DNA of 62,175 nucleotides from Planotetraspora phitsanulokensis (GCF_016863295.1 NZ_BOOP01000052.1:1-62175), one strand, 5' to 3'. Positions 17,349-26,817 are shown, numbered from the stretch's first letter. Program-made: numbers and translations. Notes: generated by a model not told the origin, from the letters alone.

Positions 17349-18140
17349 TGCTCCGGGCGGAAGTCCGAGCCGCTCCGCCGCGTCGCCGAAGTTGATCGCC
17401 ATGGCCACGAGGCCGGCGGAGTCGGTGAATGCGACGAGGTCGCCGGGCGGAACGGCCGTGAACGTGTCCCGGAACGGAACGGTGATCTGTCTCCGTCCCA
17501 GCCAGACGGTCAGCATGTCGCCGGCGCGGACGCCGAGGGACGAAACGTCGCCCCCGGTGATCGACAGCTGGACGTTGCCGTGTCGGTCGACGCAGAGCAC
17601 CTCGCCCTCGGCGGCGCCGTCCCGGATCCGGCACATCGGCGCGGGCAGCAGGACCAGGCTGTCGGCCGGGATCGGCGGTCCCACGTCGGCGGGGCTGCTC
17701 CCCGCGCACAGGTGCGCGGCCACGGGCGCGAAGACGTCCCGGCCGTGGAACGTGGGCGAGACCGGCCGCAGGAACAGGTCCTCGTTGGCGATCTCGTAGG
17801 CCGTCTCGGCACCGCCGGCGGCCTGGACGGCCCACGACAGGACGCCGTTGTCCGGCCCGACGAACACCCGGCCGCCGGCCTGCACCGCGACCGCGCGTCC
17901 CGCGCCGCAGGCGGTCGGGTCGACGACGGCCAGATGGACGCCGGCGGGCAGGTATGGCGTGGTCTGCGCGAGGATGGCCGCGCCGCGCCTCACGTCCCCG
18001 GTGGGGATGAGGTGGCCGACGTCGATGATCCTCGCCTCTGGCGCTATACCGATGATGACTCCGTGGCAGGCGGCGACGCAGCCGTCCTCGAGCCCGTAGT
18101 CGGTCAGAAGCGTGATTACTGAGGTCACACTTGGTGACAT
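17313..18140 (-). CDS. S-adenosylmethionine hydroxide adenosyltransferase (DUF62) family
   Basis: Members cleave SAM to adenosine and methionine with a water-derived hydroxide; fluorinase and chlorinase are specialised relatives. The 275-residue protein has the N-terminal SAM-binding start ITLLTDYGLEDGCVAACHGV, IIDVGHLIPTGDVRRGA, VGPDNGVLSWAV, and FHGRDVFAPVAAHL, which supplies the conserved Arg and His of the Asp-Arg-His triad. The C-terminal domain carries DRHGNVQLSITG. The halogenase-specific loop cannot be judged by eye, but hydrolytic function is the default. It is a single gene converging on the importer operon. The start is ATG at 18140. Confidence 0.9.
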   Translation of the reverse strand: MSPSVTSVITLLTDYGLEDGCVAACHGVIIGIAPEARIIDVGHLIPTGDVRRGAAILAQTTPYLPAGVHLAVVDPTACGAGRAVAVQAGGRVFVGPDNGVLSWAVQAAGGAETAYEIANEDLFLRPVSPTFHGRDVFAPVAAHLCAGSSPADVGPPIPADSLVLLPAPMCRIRDGAAEGEVLCVDRHGNVQLSITGGDVSSLGVRAGDMLTVWLGRRQITVPFRDTFTAVPPGDLVAFTDSAGLVAMAINFGDAAERLGLPPGAHVRLSPIRQQA

Positions 18141-18223
18141 TACGACTGCCCTTCCGGCCTGAACACCCCGGGATTCCCTACTACGATGATGGCGGGCGCC
18201 GCGAGCCCATCGAGGAGGAGCCG

Positions 18224-18505
18224 ATGGAAACCGAACCGGCCGACGGCGATGGGCTTGCCATCTCGGATCGAGACCGCCAGATCCTCGCGTTCGAGCGCCA
18301 GTGGTGGCGGTACGCGGGAGCGAAGGAACAGGCCATCCGCGAGGCCTTCGACATCTCGGCGACGCGCTACTACCAGCTCCTCGGTGAGCTGATCGACCGG
18401 CCGGAGGCCCTGGAGCACGACCCGATGCTGGTCAAACGTTTACGCCGGATGCGGGCCGGCCGCAGGCGTGACCGCGCGGCCCGATGTTTCGGTCTGAACC
18501 CATGA
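18224..18505 (+). CDS. DUF3263 protein
   Basis: A 93-residue protein of the actinobacterial DUF3263 family. The core is DRQILAFERQWWRYAGAKEQ followed by AIREAFDISATRYYQLLGEL, a helix-turn-helix-like arrangement (a recognition-helix-like SATRYYQLL), and a basic tail RLRRMRAGRRRDRAARC. It is probably a small DNA-binding protein; that is inference from the fold-like pattern and basic tail. ATG 18224 is chosen because GAGGAGGAG lies just upstream. Its stop overlaps the otsB start (ATGA), so it is translationally coupled to the trehalose phosphatase gene, a pairing I also recall from Streptomyces. Confidence 0.85.
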   Translation: METEPADGDGLAISDRDRQILAFERQWWRYAGAKEQAIREAFDISATRYYQLLGELIDRPEALEHDPMLVKRLRRMRAGRRRDRAARCFGLNP

Positions 18506-19305
18506 CGATTCCCCGGCACGCCGGGCTCGAGGCCCTCCTGGCCGATCCGCAGGGCGCGGTGATCGGGCTCGACTACGACGGCACCCTCGCCCCCATCGTG
18601 GCGGACCCCGCAGCCGCCCGGATCCATCCCGACGCCCCGGAAGTGCTCGCCGAGCTGGCGGAGCAGGTCGGCGGCATCGTGATCGTCACCGGCCGCCCCC
18701 CTGGTACGGCTCTCGCGCTCGGGACGAGCGACTCCGGGCCGTCCCTCGCCGACGTTCCCGGCCTCGTCATCCTCGGTCATTACGGGCTGGAGCGCTGGGA
18801 GGCCGGCCGGATCACCGCTCCGCCCGCGTCCCGGGGGCTCGAGCAGGTGCGGGAGCGTCTGCCGCTCATCGTGCACGGTCTCGACGGCGTCCTGATCGAG
18901 GACAAGGGGCAGGCGATCGCCGTCCACACCCGGACGAGTCCCGATCCCGAGGCCGCGCTGGAGGCTCTGCGTGAGCCGGTCGCCGAGCTCGCGGTGGAGA
19001 CGGGGCTGGTGGTCGAGCCGGGGCGGCTGGTGCTGGAGCTGCGGCCGGCGGGCGTGGACAAGGGCCGGGCGTTGTCGAGGTTCCTCGCCGAGCGGAAGGC
19101 GCGTTCCGTCATGTTCGTCGGAGACGATCTGGGCGACATCGCCGCGTTCGACGCGGTGGTGGCCGCGCCGATCCCCGGCGTCCGGGTGTGCAGCGGCTCT
19201 ACCGAGGTGACCGCGCTGGCCGAGCGGGCGGACGTCGTCGTCGACGGCCCGGCAGGTGTGGTGGAGCTGCTCCGGACGATCAGCCGGCGCGTAGGCGAGA
19301 ACTGA
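18502..19305 (+). CDS. otsB: Trehalose-6-phosphate phosphatase
   Basis: Removes phosphate from trehalose-6-phosphate, the second step of the OtsAB route to trehalose. The 267-residue HAD-superfamily protein has motif I DYDGTLAPIV (catalytic Asp pair), motif II VIVTGRPPGT, the cap-domain segment GHYGLERW, a Lys in PAGVDKGRAL and motif IV VMFVGDDLGDIAAFD. ATG 18502 overlaps the DUF3263 stop. The last 14 codons lie in a three-copy tandem repeat that continues past the stop. otsA, the partner enzyme, is 1.3 kb away on the opposite strand. Confidence 0.92.
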   Translation: MTIPRHAGLEALLADPQGAVIGLDYDGTLAPIVADPAAARIHPDAPEVLAELAEQVGGIVIVTGRPPGTALALGTSDSGPSLADVPGLVILGHYGLERWEAGRITAPPASRGLEQVRERLPLIVHGLDGVLIEDKGQAIAVHTRTSPDPEAALEALREPVAELAVETGLVVEPGRLVLELRPAGVDKGRALSRFLAERKARSVMFVGDDLGDIAAFDAVVAAPIPGVRVCSGSTEVTALAERADVVVDGPAGVVELLRTISRRVGEN

Positions 19306-19376
19306 CTCCGGAGGATCAGCCGGCGGGCTGGGGGGAGCTGCTCAGGACCTTCAGCCGGCGAGTGGGCGGGAGCTGA
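19264..19376. repeat. Three-copy tandem repeat spanning the otsB stop
   Basis: Units of 35-36 bp begin at 19264, 19300 and 19335, each containing a CTCCGGA..ATCAGCCGGCG-type core. Copies 1 and 3 match at 35 of 42 positions; the cores of copies 1 and 2 match at 19 of 20. Copy 1 is the coding end of otsB, copy 2 starts at its stop, and copy 3 runs into the end of the convergent MFS gene. Confidence 0.8.
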
Positions 19377-20535
19377 GGAGGCCGAGCGCGGCGAGCCCGA
19401 TGAGCACGGGCGCGAGCAGGAACGCCGCGTGCGTGCCGAACCCGTCTCCCAGCACGCCGAGAACGAACGGCCCGCCGCCCGACCCCACCGACGCCCAGAT
19501 CGACGCGGTGCCCGACGCCTGGTCGGGCCTGCCTCCCGAGGCGTCGATGATCCTGGTCAGCGCGAGCGGGAAGTGCAGGGAGATGCCGAGTCCGCTGAGG
19601 GCCAGCCCCGCGTAACCGGCCGGTTGCGACGTGCTGAGCCAGAACAGCGCCCATCCCAGCAGGGTCACGGCGAGCGCGCCGAGGAGCAGCGGGGCCGGGC
19701 GGAAGCGCAGGGCCAGCCGTGCTCCGCCGAACCGGCCGACCGCCATCCCCGCGAGCATCGCGGTCAGTCCCTTCGCCGCGGCCGCCGCCGTCAGGCCGGT
19801 CTGCTGGGCGAACAACTCGGCCGCCCACAGGTTGAAGGTGAACTCGAGCCCGACGCAGCACAGCAGCACGGCGCCCGCGATGTGGAAACGCCTGCCGTAC
19901 GGGATCCTGCGGGTGGGGGACGTCTCCGGCGCCGGCGGATCCGTGGTGAGGCGCGCGGGGATCCACACCCGGCCCATGGTCACGGCGAGCAGGGCCGTGG
20001 CCAGGATCGGGACGCACAGGGCGGCCCGCCAGCCGACCGCGGAGCCCGCGACCACGCTGAACAGGTAGGAGACCGCGATCCCCGCGATGACCGCCACCGC
20101 GTTGGCCTCGCTGATGGCGGCGGGGCCTGCAGAACCCTGGTGGTCGCTGAGCGCGGCCATCACGACGTACAGCGTGACCGAGCCCGCCGTCCCGGCAACC
20201 GCGAACCCGGTCAGGGTGAGGGGAAGCGCGTGCCCGAGGAGCACGATGAGGATGCCGGCGTCCATCACGACGAGTCCGGTCCAGACCGTGGCACGGCGGC
20301 CGAGCCTGGCGCTGAGCAGCGGAAGCGTGAGACCCGCGATCACGCCGCCGACGGCCATGGCTGTGCCGTGCAACCCTCCGACGGCCTGGGAGACGCCCAG
20401 TTCGGCGCGGAGCGTGGGCAATGCGGCCGACAAACCGTAGAGATATGTCGCGAAAGTGGCAAGGACCAAATAGATGAACCAGGTGGGACGATCCCTAGTG
20501 AAATGAGCTGCCTGCACGGTCGTGGCAGAGTCCAC
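19351..20535 (-). CDS. MFS transporter between otsB and otsA
   Basis: A 394-residue major facilitator with twelve predicted helices, opening RPTWFIYLVLATFATYLYGL. The helix 2-3 loop signature appears as LSARLGRRATVWTGL. The ligand is not predictable; proximity to trehalose genes is suggestive only. The frame is open to 20667 but that would run into otsA; GTG 20535 with GGGGGAC upstream is the likely start. It is downstream of otsA on the same strand (gap 55 bp) and may share its transcript. The extreme 3' end overlaps the tandem repeat shared with otsB. Confidence 0.85.
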   Translation of the reverse strand: MDSATTVQAAHFTRDRPTWFIYLVLATFATYLYGLSAALPTLRAELGVSQAVGGLHGTAMAVGGVIAGLTLPLLSARLGRRATVWTGLVVMDAGILIVLLGHALPLTLTGFAVAGTAGSVTLYVVMAALSDHQGSAGPAAISEANAVAVIAGIAVSYLFSVVAGSAVGWRAALCVPILATALLAVTMGRVWIPARLTTDPPAPETSPTRRIPYGRRFHIAGAVLLCCVGLEFTFNLWAAELFAQQTGLTAAAAAKGLTAMLAGMAVGRFGGARLALRFRPAPLLLGALAVTLLGWALFWLSTSQPAGYAGLALSGLGISLHFPLALTRIIDASGGRPDQASGTASIWASVGSGGGPFVLGVLGDGFGTHAAFLLAPVLIGLAALGLLSSRPLAG

Positions 20536-20590
20536 CCAGTCCCCCGTATCACGCTTCAAATGGAGGGAAAGGCTAACATCCGTGCTGTTA

Positions 20591-22021
20591 TCAGCCCAGA
20601 GCGGCGAGTTGGTCCTCGAACCAGCGGTGAGGCGGCATCGCCGTCGCCGCCTCGCGCAACCGGACACCGCGCTTGACCCGCTCGTCCTCGGGCAGGATCA
20701 GCGCCTCGTGGAGGGCCGCGGCCGTGCCCGACACGTCGAACGGGTTGACGAGCAGGGAGTCCGGCCCCAGTTCGGCCGCCGCCCCCGCCTCGCGGGACAA
20801 CACCAGGGCGCATCGCTCGGACAGGATCGGCCCCTCCTTGGCGACCAGGTTCATGCCGTCGCGGATCGGGTTCACCAGCAGCACGTCGGCCAGGCGGTAG
20901 GCAGCGAGCGAGCGGGCGTAGTCGTCGTGGACGTTGAGGATCAGCGGATCCCAGTCGTCGGTGGCGAACTCGTCCTCGATCTCCTTGGCGCACCGCTGCA
21001 CGGCGGCCGTGTACTCCCGGTATTCGGGCAGGTCGTGGCGGGACGGATAGGCGAAGGCCAGATGCACGACCTTGCCGTGCCATTCGGGATGCCGGCCGAG
21101 GAACTCCCGGTAGGCGGCGAGGCCGCGCACGATGTTCTTGGACAGCTCCGTCCGGTCGATGCGGACGATCAGCCTGCGGTCGCCGACCAGGTCCCGGATG
21201 GCCGTCATGTGCGACTCGACGTCGGGCTCGGCCGCCCGCGCCCGGAGCGCCTCTCCGTTGACGCCCAGGGCGTGGACCCCGATCCGGGTGGTCCTGCCCT
21301 CGTGGGTCACCGTACGGGCGGCTCGGTCGATCCGGGCCCCGAGGAAGGCCTCACAGCAGTCCATGAACGCGCTGGCCCATCGGGCGGTGAGGAAACCGGC
21401 GTGGTCGGCCCCCAGGATGCCCGAGAGCACCTCGGCGGCCACGTCGTCGGGGAGCAGGGAGAAGTACTCCGGAGGAGCCCACGGCGTGTGCGAGAAGTGG
21501 CTGATGCGCAGATCGGGCCGCTCGATCCGGAGCATCGCGGGCGTCAACGTCAGGTGGTAGTCCTGCACCATCACCTTGGCGTCGTGCGCCGCCTCCTCGG
21601 CCAGCGCGAGCGCGAAGGCGCCGTTGTACTCGCGGTAGGACTCCCACTCCCGCCTGAAGCGCGTGTCGAACTGCGGGGCGGTGGGGGTGTTGTAGAGCAG
21701 GTGGTTCACGAACCACAGGGTCGAGTTGGCCACCGCGTTGTAGGCCCGGTGAAAGATCGGCGGAGGGATGTCCAGCATGCGGACCGGCCCGGTGTCGTTG
21801 CCCGCCTGGTCGAGCCGCCCGCCGGGCGCCTGCCGTACGGCGCCGCGGTCGCCGTCGGACAGCGCCGCGCAGACCCACAGCACGTCGGTGTCCCTGACCA
21901 CCTCCGACAGGCCGGAGACCAGGCCGCCGCCGCCCCTGCGCATGGTCAGCGCCCCGTTGTCCGACAGGGTGAAGGCCACCGGTCCCCGGTTGGAGGCGAT
22001 CAAGACTGAGTGGGCACGCAT
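20591..22021 (-). CDS. otsA: Trehalose-6-phosphate synthase
   Basis: A family 20 glycosyltransferase that joins UDP- or GDP-glucose to glucose-6-phosphate. The 476-residue protein shows ASNRGPV and RRGGGGLVSGL (N-terminal sugar-phosphate and nucleotide binding), FVNHLLYNTP, VMVQDYHLTLTPAMLR (substrate-binding Asp-Tyr-His), VRIDRTELSKNI (Arg and Lys contacting phosphate groups) and NPIRDGMNLVAKE. Length is normal. The product protects against osmotic, desiccation and spore stress in actinomycetes. It is divergent from the ECF sigma gene with a 69-bp spacer. Confidence 0.95.
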   Translation of the reverse strand: MRAHSVLIASNRGPVAFTLSDNGALTMRRGGGGLVSGLSEVVRDTDVLWVCAALSDGDRGAVRQAPGGRLDQAGNDTGPVRMLDIPPPIFHRAYNAVANSTLWFVNHLLYNTPTAPQFDTRFRREWESYREYNGAFALALAEEAAHDAKVMVQDYHLTLTPAMLRIERPDLRISHFSHTPWAPPEYFSLLPDDVAAEVLSGILGADHAGFLTARWASAFMDCCEAFLGARIDRAARTVTHEGRTTRIGVHALGVNGEALRARAAEPDVESHMTAIRDLVGDRRLIVRIDRTELSKNIVRGLAAYREFLGRHPEWHGKVVHLAFAYPSRHDLPEYREYTAAVQRCAKEIEDEFATDDWDPLILNVHDDYARSLAAYRLADVLLVNPIRDGMNLVAKEGPILSERCALVLSREAGAAAELGPDSLLVNPFDVSGTAAALHEALILPEDERVKRGVRLREAATAMPPHRWFEDQLAALG

Positions 22022-22090
22022 GGACGAAGATTAATCAAAGCTGACAGCGATCAATAGGATGTCGGTCATTCGCGGAAAGGCTTGATCCGT

Positions 22091-22642
22091 ATGGCACTGG
22101 ACGAGGCGGTCGACGAGCTGGCCAGGACGGCCGCGCAAGGCGATCATCGATCGCTCGGCGAACTGCTCCGCAGGATCGAGCCCGACGTCATCCGGCACTG
22201 TGAGCGGCTTCTGCCGTACCGGCAGGACGCGGAGGAGGCGGCGCAGGACACGCTGCTGGCTGTCGCCCGCAACATCAGCAGGTTCGAGGGCCGCTCCCGC
22301 TTCGGTACCTGGCTGCACATCGTGACGGTGAACTGCGCCAGGACGACCTACCGGTCGCTCAAGCGCCGCTCGTCGGAGCAGGCGGAGGAACTGCCCGAGC
22401 AGCGGCCCGACCCCCGGCGGGTCAGCGTCATCGCCGGGTCGCGCCTGGACCTGCTCGACGCCATGGAGGCGCTGGAGGCCGACAAGCCCGACCTGGCGCA
22501 CGCCCTGGTGTTACGCGACATCTGCGAGCTCGACTACGCGGAGATCGCCGACCAGCTCGGCATCCCCGTCGGCACCGCCAAGTCGCGCATCCACCAGGCG
22601 CGCAAGTACGTCCAGGCGGTGCTCGGCGACGCCTACCGCTGA
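22091..22642 (+). CDS. ECF-type RNA polymerase sigma factor
   Basis: A 183-residue sigma-70 family protein with region 2 at about 25-90 (LLPYRQDAEEAAQDTLLAVA, FRFGTWLHIVTVNCAR-like core: SRFGTWLHIVTVNCAR) and region 4 at about 125-180 (VLRDICELDYAEIADQLGIP, GTAKSRIHQARKYV). There is no C-terminal extension. The ATG at 22091 is chosen with GGAAAGG 9 bp upstream. No anti-sigma gene adjoins it, which is unusual for ECF factors; the next element downstream is the thrC riboswitch. Target promoters are unknown. Confidence 0.92.
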   Translation: MALDEAVDELARTAAQGDHRSLGELLRRIEPDVIRHCERLLPYRQDAEEAAQDTLLAVARNISRFEGRSRFGTWLHIVTVNCARTTYRSLKRRSSEQAEELPEQRPDPRRVSVIAGSRLDLLDAMEALEADKPDLAHALVLRDICELDYAEIADQLGIPVGTAKSRIHQARKYVQAVLGDAYR

Positions 22643-22749
22643 ACGGCGGCGGACGCCCGCATCCCGGATCGTGAGACGACGGAACGGACATGCGGGACGT
22701 CGGGGTACAGTGCTAGAGACCTGCTCGGCGGGTCTACAACTGAACATTG

Positions 22750-22884
22750 CTCATCCAGAGGGGTGGAGGGACCGGCCCTGCGAAGCCCCGGCAACCTTCC
22801 CGGCGTCCGACTCGTGACCACGAGGCCGGCCGGGACAGGTGCCAATTCCGGCTCGTGATCAGGGTGGTCGCGAGCGAAGATGAG
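22750..22884 (+). ncRNA. SAM-I (S-box) riboswitch of thrC
   Basis: The leader has the conserved S-box cores: GGTGGAGGGACCGGCCC, then GAAGCCCCGGCAACC, then GGTGCCAATTCC. The closing P1 helix is CTCATC (22750-22755) with GATGAG (22879-22884), perfectly paired. The 3' arm of P1 overlaps the first bases of the thrC Shine-Dalgarno (GAGGGAAAGG, 22882-22891). With SAM bound, P1 should therefore hide part of the ribosome-binding site, which points to translational control; no U-rich terminator is seen. The biological logic is a methionine/threonine branch point. Confidence 0.88.
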
Positions 22885-22900
22885 GGAAAGGCCTCGCTTC

Positions 22901-24151
22901 ATGGCGCTTACAGATGCTCCCCAGTTCGGCCCCGCTACCGGTCTGTCGTGTCGCGAATGCGGCACCGTCTACGACCTCGGGCCGATCTTCGCCTGTGCCG
23001 AGTGTTTCGGGCCACTCGAGGTGGCGTACGACTTCGGCGATGTCCGCCGGGAGGACATCGAATCCGGCCCGACCAACATCTGGCGCTACCGGGCGCTGCT
23101 CCCCGTCCCCGCGAACGTGGCCACCAAGCCCAACCTCCAGCCCGGCTGGACGAAGCTGGTCAAGGCCGACAACCTCGCAGCCGAGCTGGGCCTTCGCTCC
23201 CTCCACGTGAAGGACGACTCCGGCAACCCCACCCACTCGTTCAAGGACCGGGTCGTGTCCATCGCCCTCGAGGCGGCCAGGGCCTTCGGCTTCCACACGC
23301 TCTCCTGCTCCTCCACGGGCAACCTCGCCGGAGCGGTCGGCGCGGCCGCCGCCCGCGCCGGGCTCGACTCCTGCGTCTTCATCCCCGCGAACCTCGAAGA
23401 GGCCAAGATCACCATGGCCGCCGTCTACGGGGGCCGCCTGGTCGCCATCGACGGCACCTACGACGAGGTGAACCGCTTCTGCTCCGAGCTGATCGGCGAC
23501 GAGCTGGGGGAGAAGTGGGGCTTCGTCAACGTCAACCTCCGGCCGTTCTACGCGGAGGGCTCCAAGACGCTGGCCTACGAGATCGCCGAGCAGCTCGGCT
23601 GGCGGCTGCCCGACCAGATCGTCATCCCGATCGCCTCGGGATCCCAGCTCACGAAGATCGACAAGGGCTTCCGCGAGCTCATCAAGCTCGGGCTCGTCGA
23701 GGACAAGCCGTACCGGATCTTCGGCGCCCAGGCCGAGGGCTGCTCGCCGGTCTCCGCGGCGTTCAAGGCGGGGCACGACGTGGTTCAGCCGGTCAGGCCG
23801 AACACGATCGCCAAGTCCCTCGCCATCGGCAACCCCGCGGACGGGCCGTACGTGCTCGACATCGCCAGGCGGACCGGCGGTGCGGTTGAGGACGTCAACG
23901 ACCACGAGGTGGTCGAGGCGATCCGTCTGCTGGCCCGGACGGAGGGGGTCTTCGCGGAGACGGCGGGCGGCGTGACCGTCGGCGTCCTGCACAAGCTGGT
24001 CAGGAACGGCGTGCTCGACCCGGACGCGGAGACCGTCGTGCTCAACACGGGAGACGGGCTCAAGACGCTCGACGCGGTCGCCGCCGACGCGCGGCCCACC
24101 GCCGTCATCCGCCCCTCCCTCGACGCATTCCGTACGGCATTCGCCAACTGA
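22901..24151 (+). CDS. thrC: Threonine synthase
   Basis: A PLP enzyme converting O-phosphohomoserine to threonine. The 416-residue protein has an N-terminal zinc-ribbon-like part (CRECGTVY and FACAECFGPLEVAYD), the PLP lysine in GNPTHSFKDRVVS, the phosphate-binding glycine loop SCSSTGNLAGAVGAAAA, and IASGSQLTKIDKGF. ATG 22901 is chosen because GAGGGAAAGG is 9 bp upstream; an earlier ATG at 22880 would lie inside the riboswitch P1 arm. Expression is predicted to fall when SAM is plentiful. It is followed by a MoaD-like gene. Confidence 0.94.
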   Translation: MALTDAPQFGPATGLSCRECGTVYDLGPIFACAECFGPLEVAYDFGDVRREDIESGPTNIWRYRALLPVPANVATKPNLQPGWTKLVKADNLAAELGLRSLHVKDDSGNPTHSFKDRVVSIALEAARAFGFHTLSCSSTGNLAGAVGAAAARAGLDSCVFIPANLEEAKITMAAVYGGRLVAIDGTYDEVNRFCSELIGDELGEKWGFVNVNLRPFYAEGSKTLAYEIAEQLGWRLPDQIVIPIASGSQLTKIDKGFRELIKLGLVEDKPYRIFGAQAEGCSPVSAAFKAGHDVVQPVRPNTIAKSLAIGNPADGPYVLDIARRTGGAVEDVNDHEVVEAIRLLARTEGVFAETAGGVTVGVLHKLVRNGVLDPDAETVVLNTGDGLKTLDAVAADARPTAVIRPSLDAFRTAFAN

Positions 24152-24178
24152 AGCCGTTTCTCCAAGCCCAACTGAAGC
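24144..24178. repeat. Short direct repeat across the thrC stop
   Basis: CCAACTGAAGC occurs exactly twice, at 24144 and 24168, a 24-bp spacing. The first copy contains the thrC stop codon. Confidence 0.6.
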
Positions 24179-24195
24179 TAGAAAGCGAGCGAAAA

Positions 24196-24471
24196 ATGAG
24201 TGTTTCAGTGCGGATTCCGACGATTCTGCGCACATACACCAGCGGAGCCGCGGAGGTATCCAGCGACGGCGGAACGCTCCGGGAAGTCCTGCAGAAGCTG
24301 GACGCCGACTATCCGGGCATCGGAGGTCGAATCCTGGATGAAACGGGCAAGATCCGGCGTTTTGTCAACGTTTATGTGGGCGAAGAGGATGTCCGATTCA
24401 CTGAGGGACTCGACACACCCACGCCCGTCGGCAGCCAGATCTCCGTCATCCCGGCCGTGGCCGGCGGCTGA
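24196..24471 (+). CDS. MoaD/ThiS-family sulfur-carrier-like protein
   Basis: A 91-residue ubiquitin-fold protein (VSVRIPTILRTYTSGAAEVS, LREVLQKLDADYPGI, RFVNVYVGEEDVR) ending in Gly-Gly, which in the family is thiocarboxylated to donate sulfur for cofactor or amino-acid biosynthesis. It lies 44 bp downstream of thrC. The Gly-Gly end is intact. Which pathway it serves is not visible: no moeB-like, cysM-like or thi genes lie nearby, though CysO of mycobacteria is a similar short carrier used for cysteine. The link to thrC is known to me from other actinomycetes but unexplained. Confidence 0.88.
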   Translation: MSVSVRIPTILRTYTSGAAEVSSDGGTLREVLQKLDADYPGIGGRILDETGKIRRFVNVYVGEEDVRFTEGLDTPTPVGSQISVIPAVAGG

Positions 24472-24480
24472 ACGATCCGG

Positions 24481-24505
24481 AAGCGCATGCGCCTGACATG
24501 CGCTT
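24481..24505 (+). terminator. Hairpin after the MoaD-like gene
   Basis: AAGCGCAT and ATGCGCTT are perfect 8-bp arms 9 bp after the stop; a mildly AT-rich tail follows. Probable end of the thrC transcript. The rest of the gap to 24725 contains TTGACA at 24643-24648, a possible -35 for the cold-shock gene, without a convincing -10. Confidence 0.55.
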
Positions 24506-24724
24506 CTATCATTATCGAAGTCAAACGCCACACTAGAATGGTGTAACAATCAACTATCCGGCCCCTAACTTAATATTCGCCGTTTCCTGCTTTGAGCGAA
24601 CGCCATGAAGTGGTTTGCGGATTGACTCTGTTGTGCCACGGCTTGACACGGGTATGGTCGAGGACGATCGACGTAATCGGGGGCTTCTTGGCGTGGTCCC
24701 CAGCCCAGCAAGAGGAGTCGGAAA

Positions 24725-24925
24725 GTGGCGCAGGGCACCGTCAAATGGTTTAACGCGGACAAGGGCTACGGCTTCATCGCGGTAGACGGTGGTAAGGACG
24801 TATTCGTCCATTACTCGGCAATCATGATGGACGGGTACAAGGCCCTCGAGCAGGGCCAGCGAGTCGAGTTCGACATCACGCAGGGCCAGAAGGGCCCGCA
24901 GGCGGAAGGCGTCCGGACCGTCTGA
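24725..24925 (+). CDS. csp: Cold-shock domain protein
   Basis: A 66-residue single cold-shock domain that binds single-stranded RNA and DNA. RNP1 is KGYGFI and RNP2 is VFVHYS; the start [17 protein letters not shown] is typical of the actinobacterial group. The start is GTG at 24725 with AGAGGAG upstream. The placement before groEL matches Streptomyces. A single-gene unit with its own terminator. Confidence 0.95.
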   Translation: MAQGTVKWFNADKGYGFIAVDGGKDVFVHYSAIMMDGYKALEQGQRVEFDITQGQKGPQAEGVRTV

Positions 24926-24945
24926 TCTGTACAGCACCCCTACGC

Positions 24946-24976
24946 AAGGCCCGGTTCGTCCCACGAGCCGGGCCTT
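24946..24976 (+). terminator. Terminator of the cold-shock gene
   Basis: AAGGCCCGG and CCGGGCCTT form a perfect 9-bp stem with a 13-nt loop, 20 bp after the stop codon. Confidence 0.7.
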
Positions 24977-25022
24977 ACTCGTGGCCGGACTTACCTGTAC
25001 AAGCTGGTCAGGCTGGCTTCCG

Positions 25023-25049
25023 CTTGCACTCGCAGGGGTAGAGTGCTAA
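25023..25049 (+). promoter_or_regulatory. CIRCE operator 1 (HrcA site) overlapping the groEL promoter
   Basis: Arms CTTGCACTC and GAGTGCTAA are separated by exactly 9 nt, matching the CIRCE design TTAGCACTC-N9-GAGTGCTAA with two mismatches in the left arm. A possible promoter (TTGCAC at 25025, TAAACA at 25047, spacing 16) lies within it, so HrcA binding would block transcription. Confidence 0.85.
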
Positions 25050-25057
25050 ACACGTGT

Positions 25058-25084
25058 TTGGCACTCTGAGGTCGAGAGTGACAA
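25058..25084 (+). promoter_or_regulatory. CIRCE operator 2 (HrcA site)
   Basis: Arms TTGGCACTC and GAGTGACAA with a 9-nt spacer form a second CIRCE-like element, 8 bp after the first, inside the groEL leader. Confidence 0.78.
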
Positions 25085-25161
25085 CTCACGGGATCGAGGC
25101 GATGGGGCCTGCGAAAGGAAAGCGGGCCCGTGCCGTCGCGGGCGTCGGCTCGGTCCGTTAA

Positions 25162-26817
<1,656 letters not shown>

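Noticed and set aside
22750..22884. SAM-IV riboswitch instead of SAM-I
   Set aside because: The core order GGTGGAGGGAC, GAAGCCC, GGCAACC, GGTGCCAATTCC is the S-box arrangement as I know it; the SAM-IV core differs. A covariance search would settle it.
22747..23889. 380-codon frame overlapping the riboswitch and thrC on the same strand
   Set aside because: Out-of-frame shadow of thrC; Arg/Pro/Gly-rich, and it would start inside the structured leader.
24643..24671. TTGACA -35 with a -10 before the cold-shock gene
   Set aside because: At a 17-bp spacing only GATCGA is found, too far from a -10 consensus to call a promoter.
25041..25066. Large palindrome GAGTGCTAAAC...GTTTGGCACTC read as a single operator
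   Set aside because: It is the junction of two CIRCE elements; read with the 9-nt spacers, both arms of each element fit the known HrcA site better.
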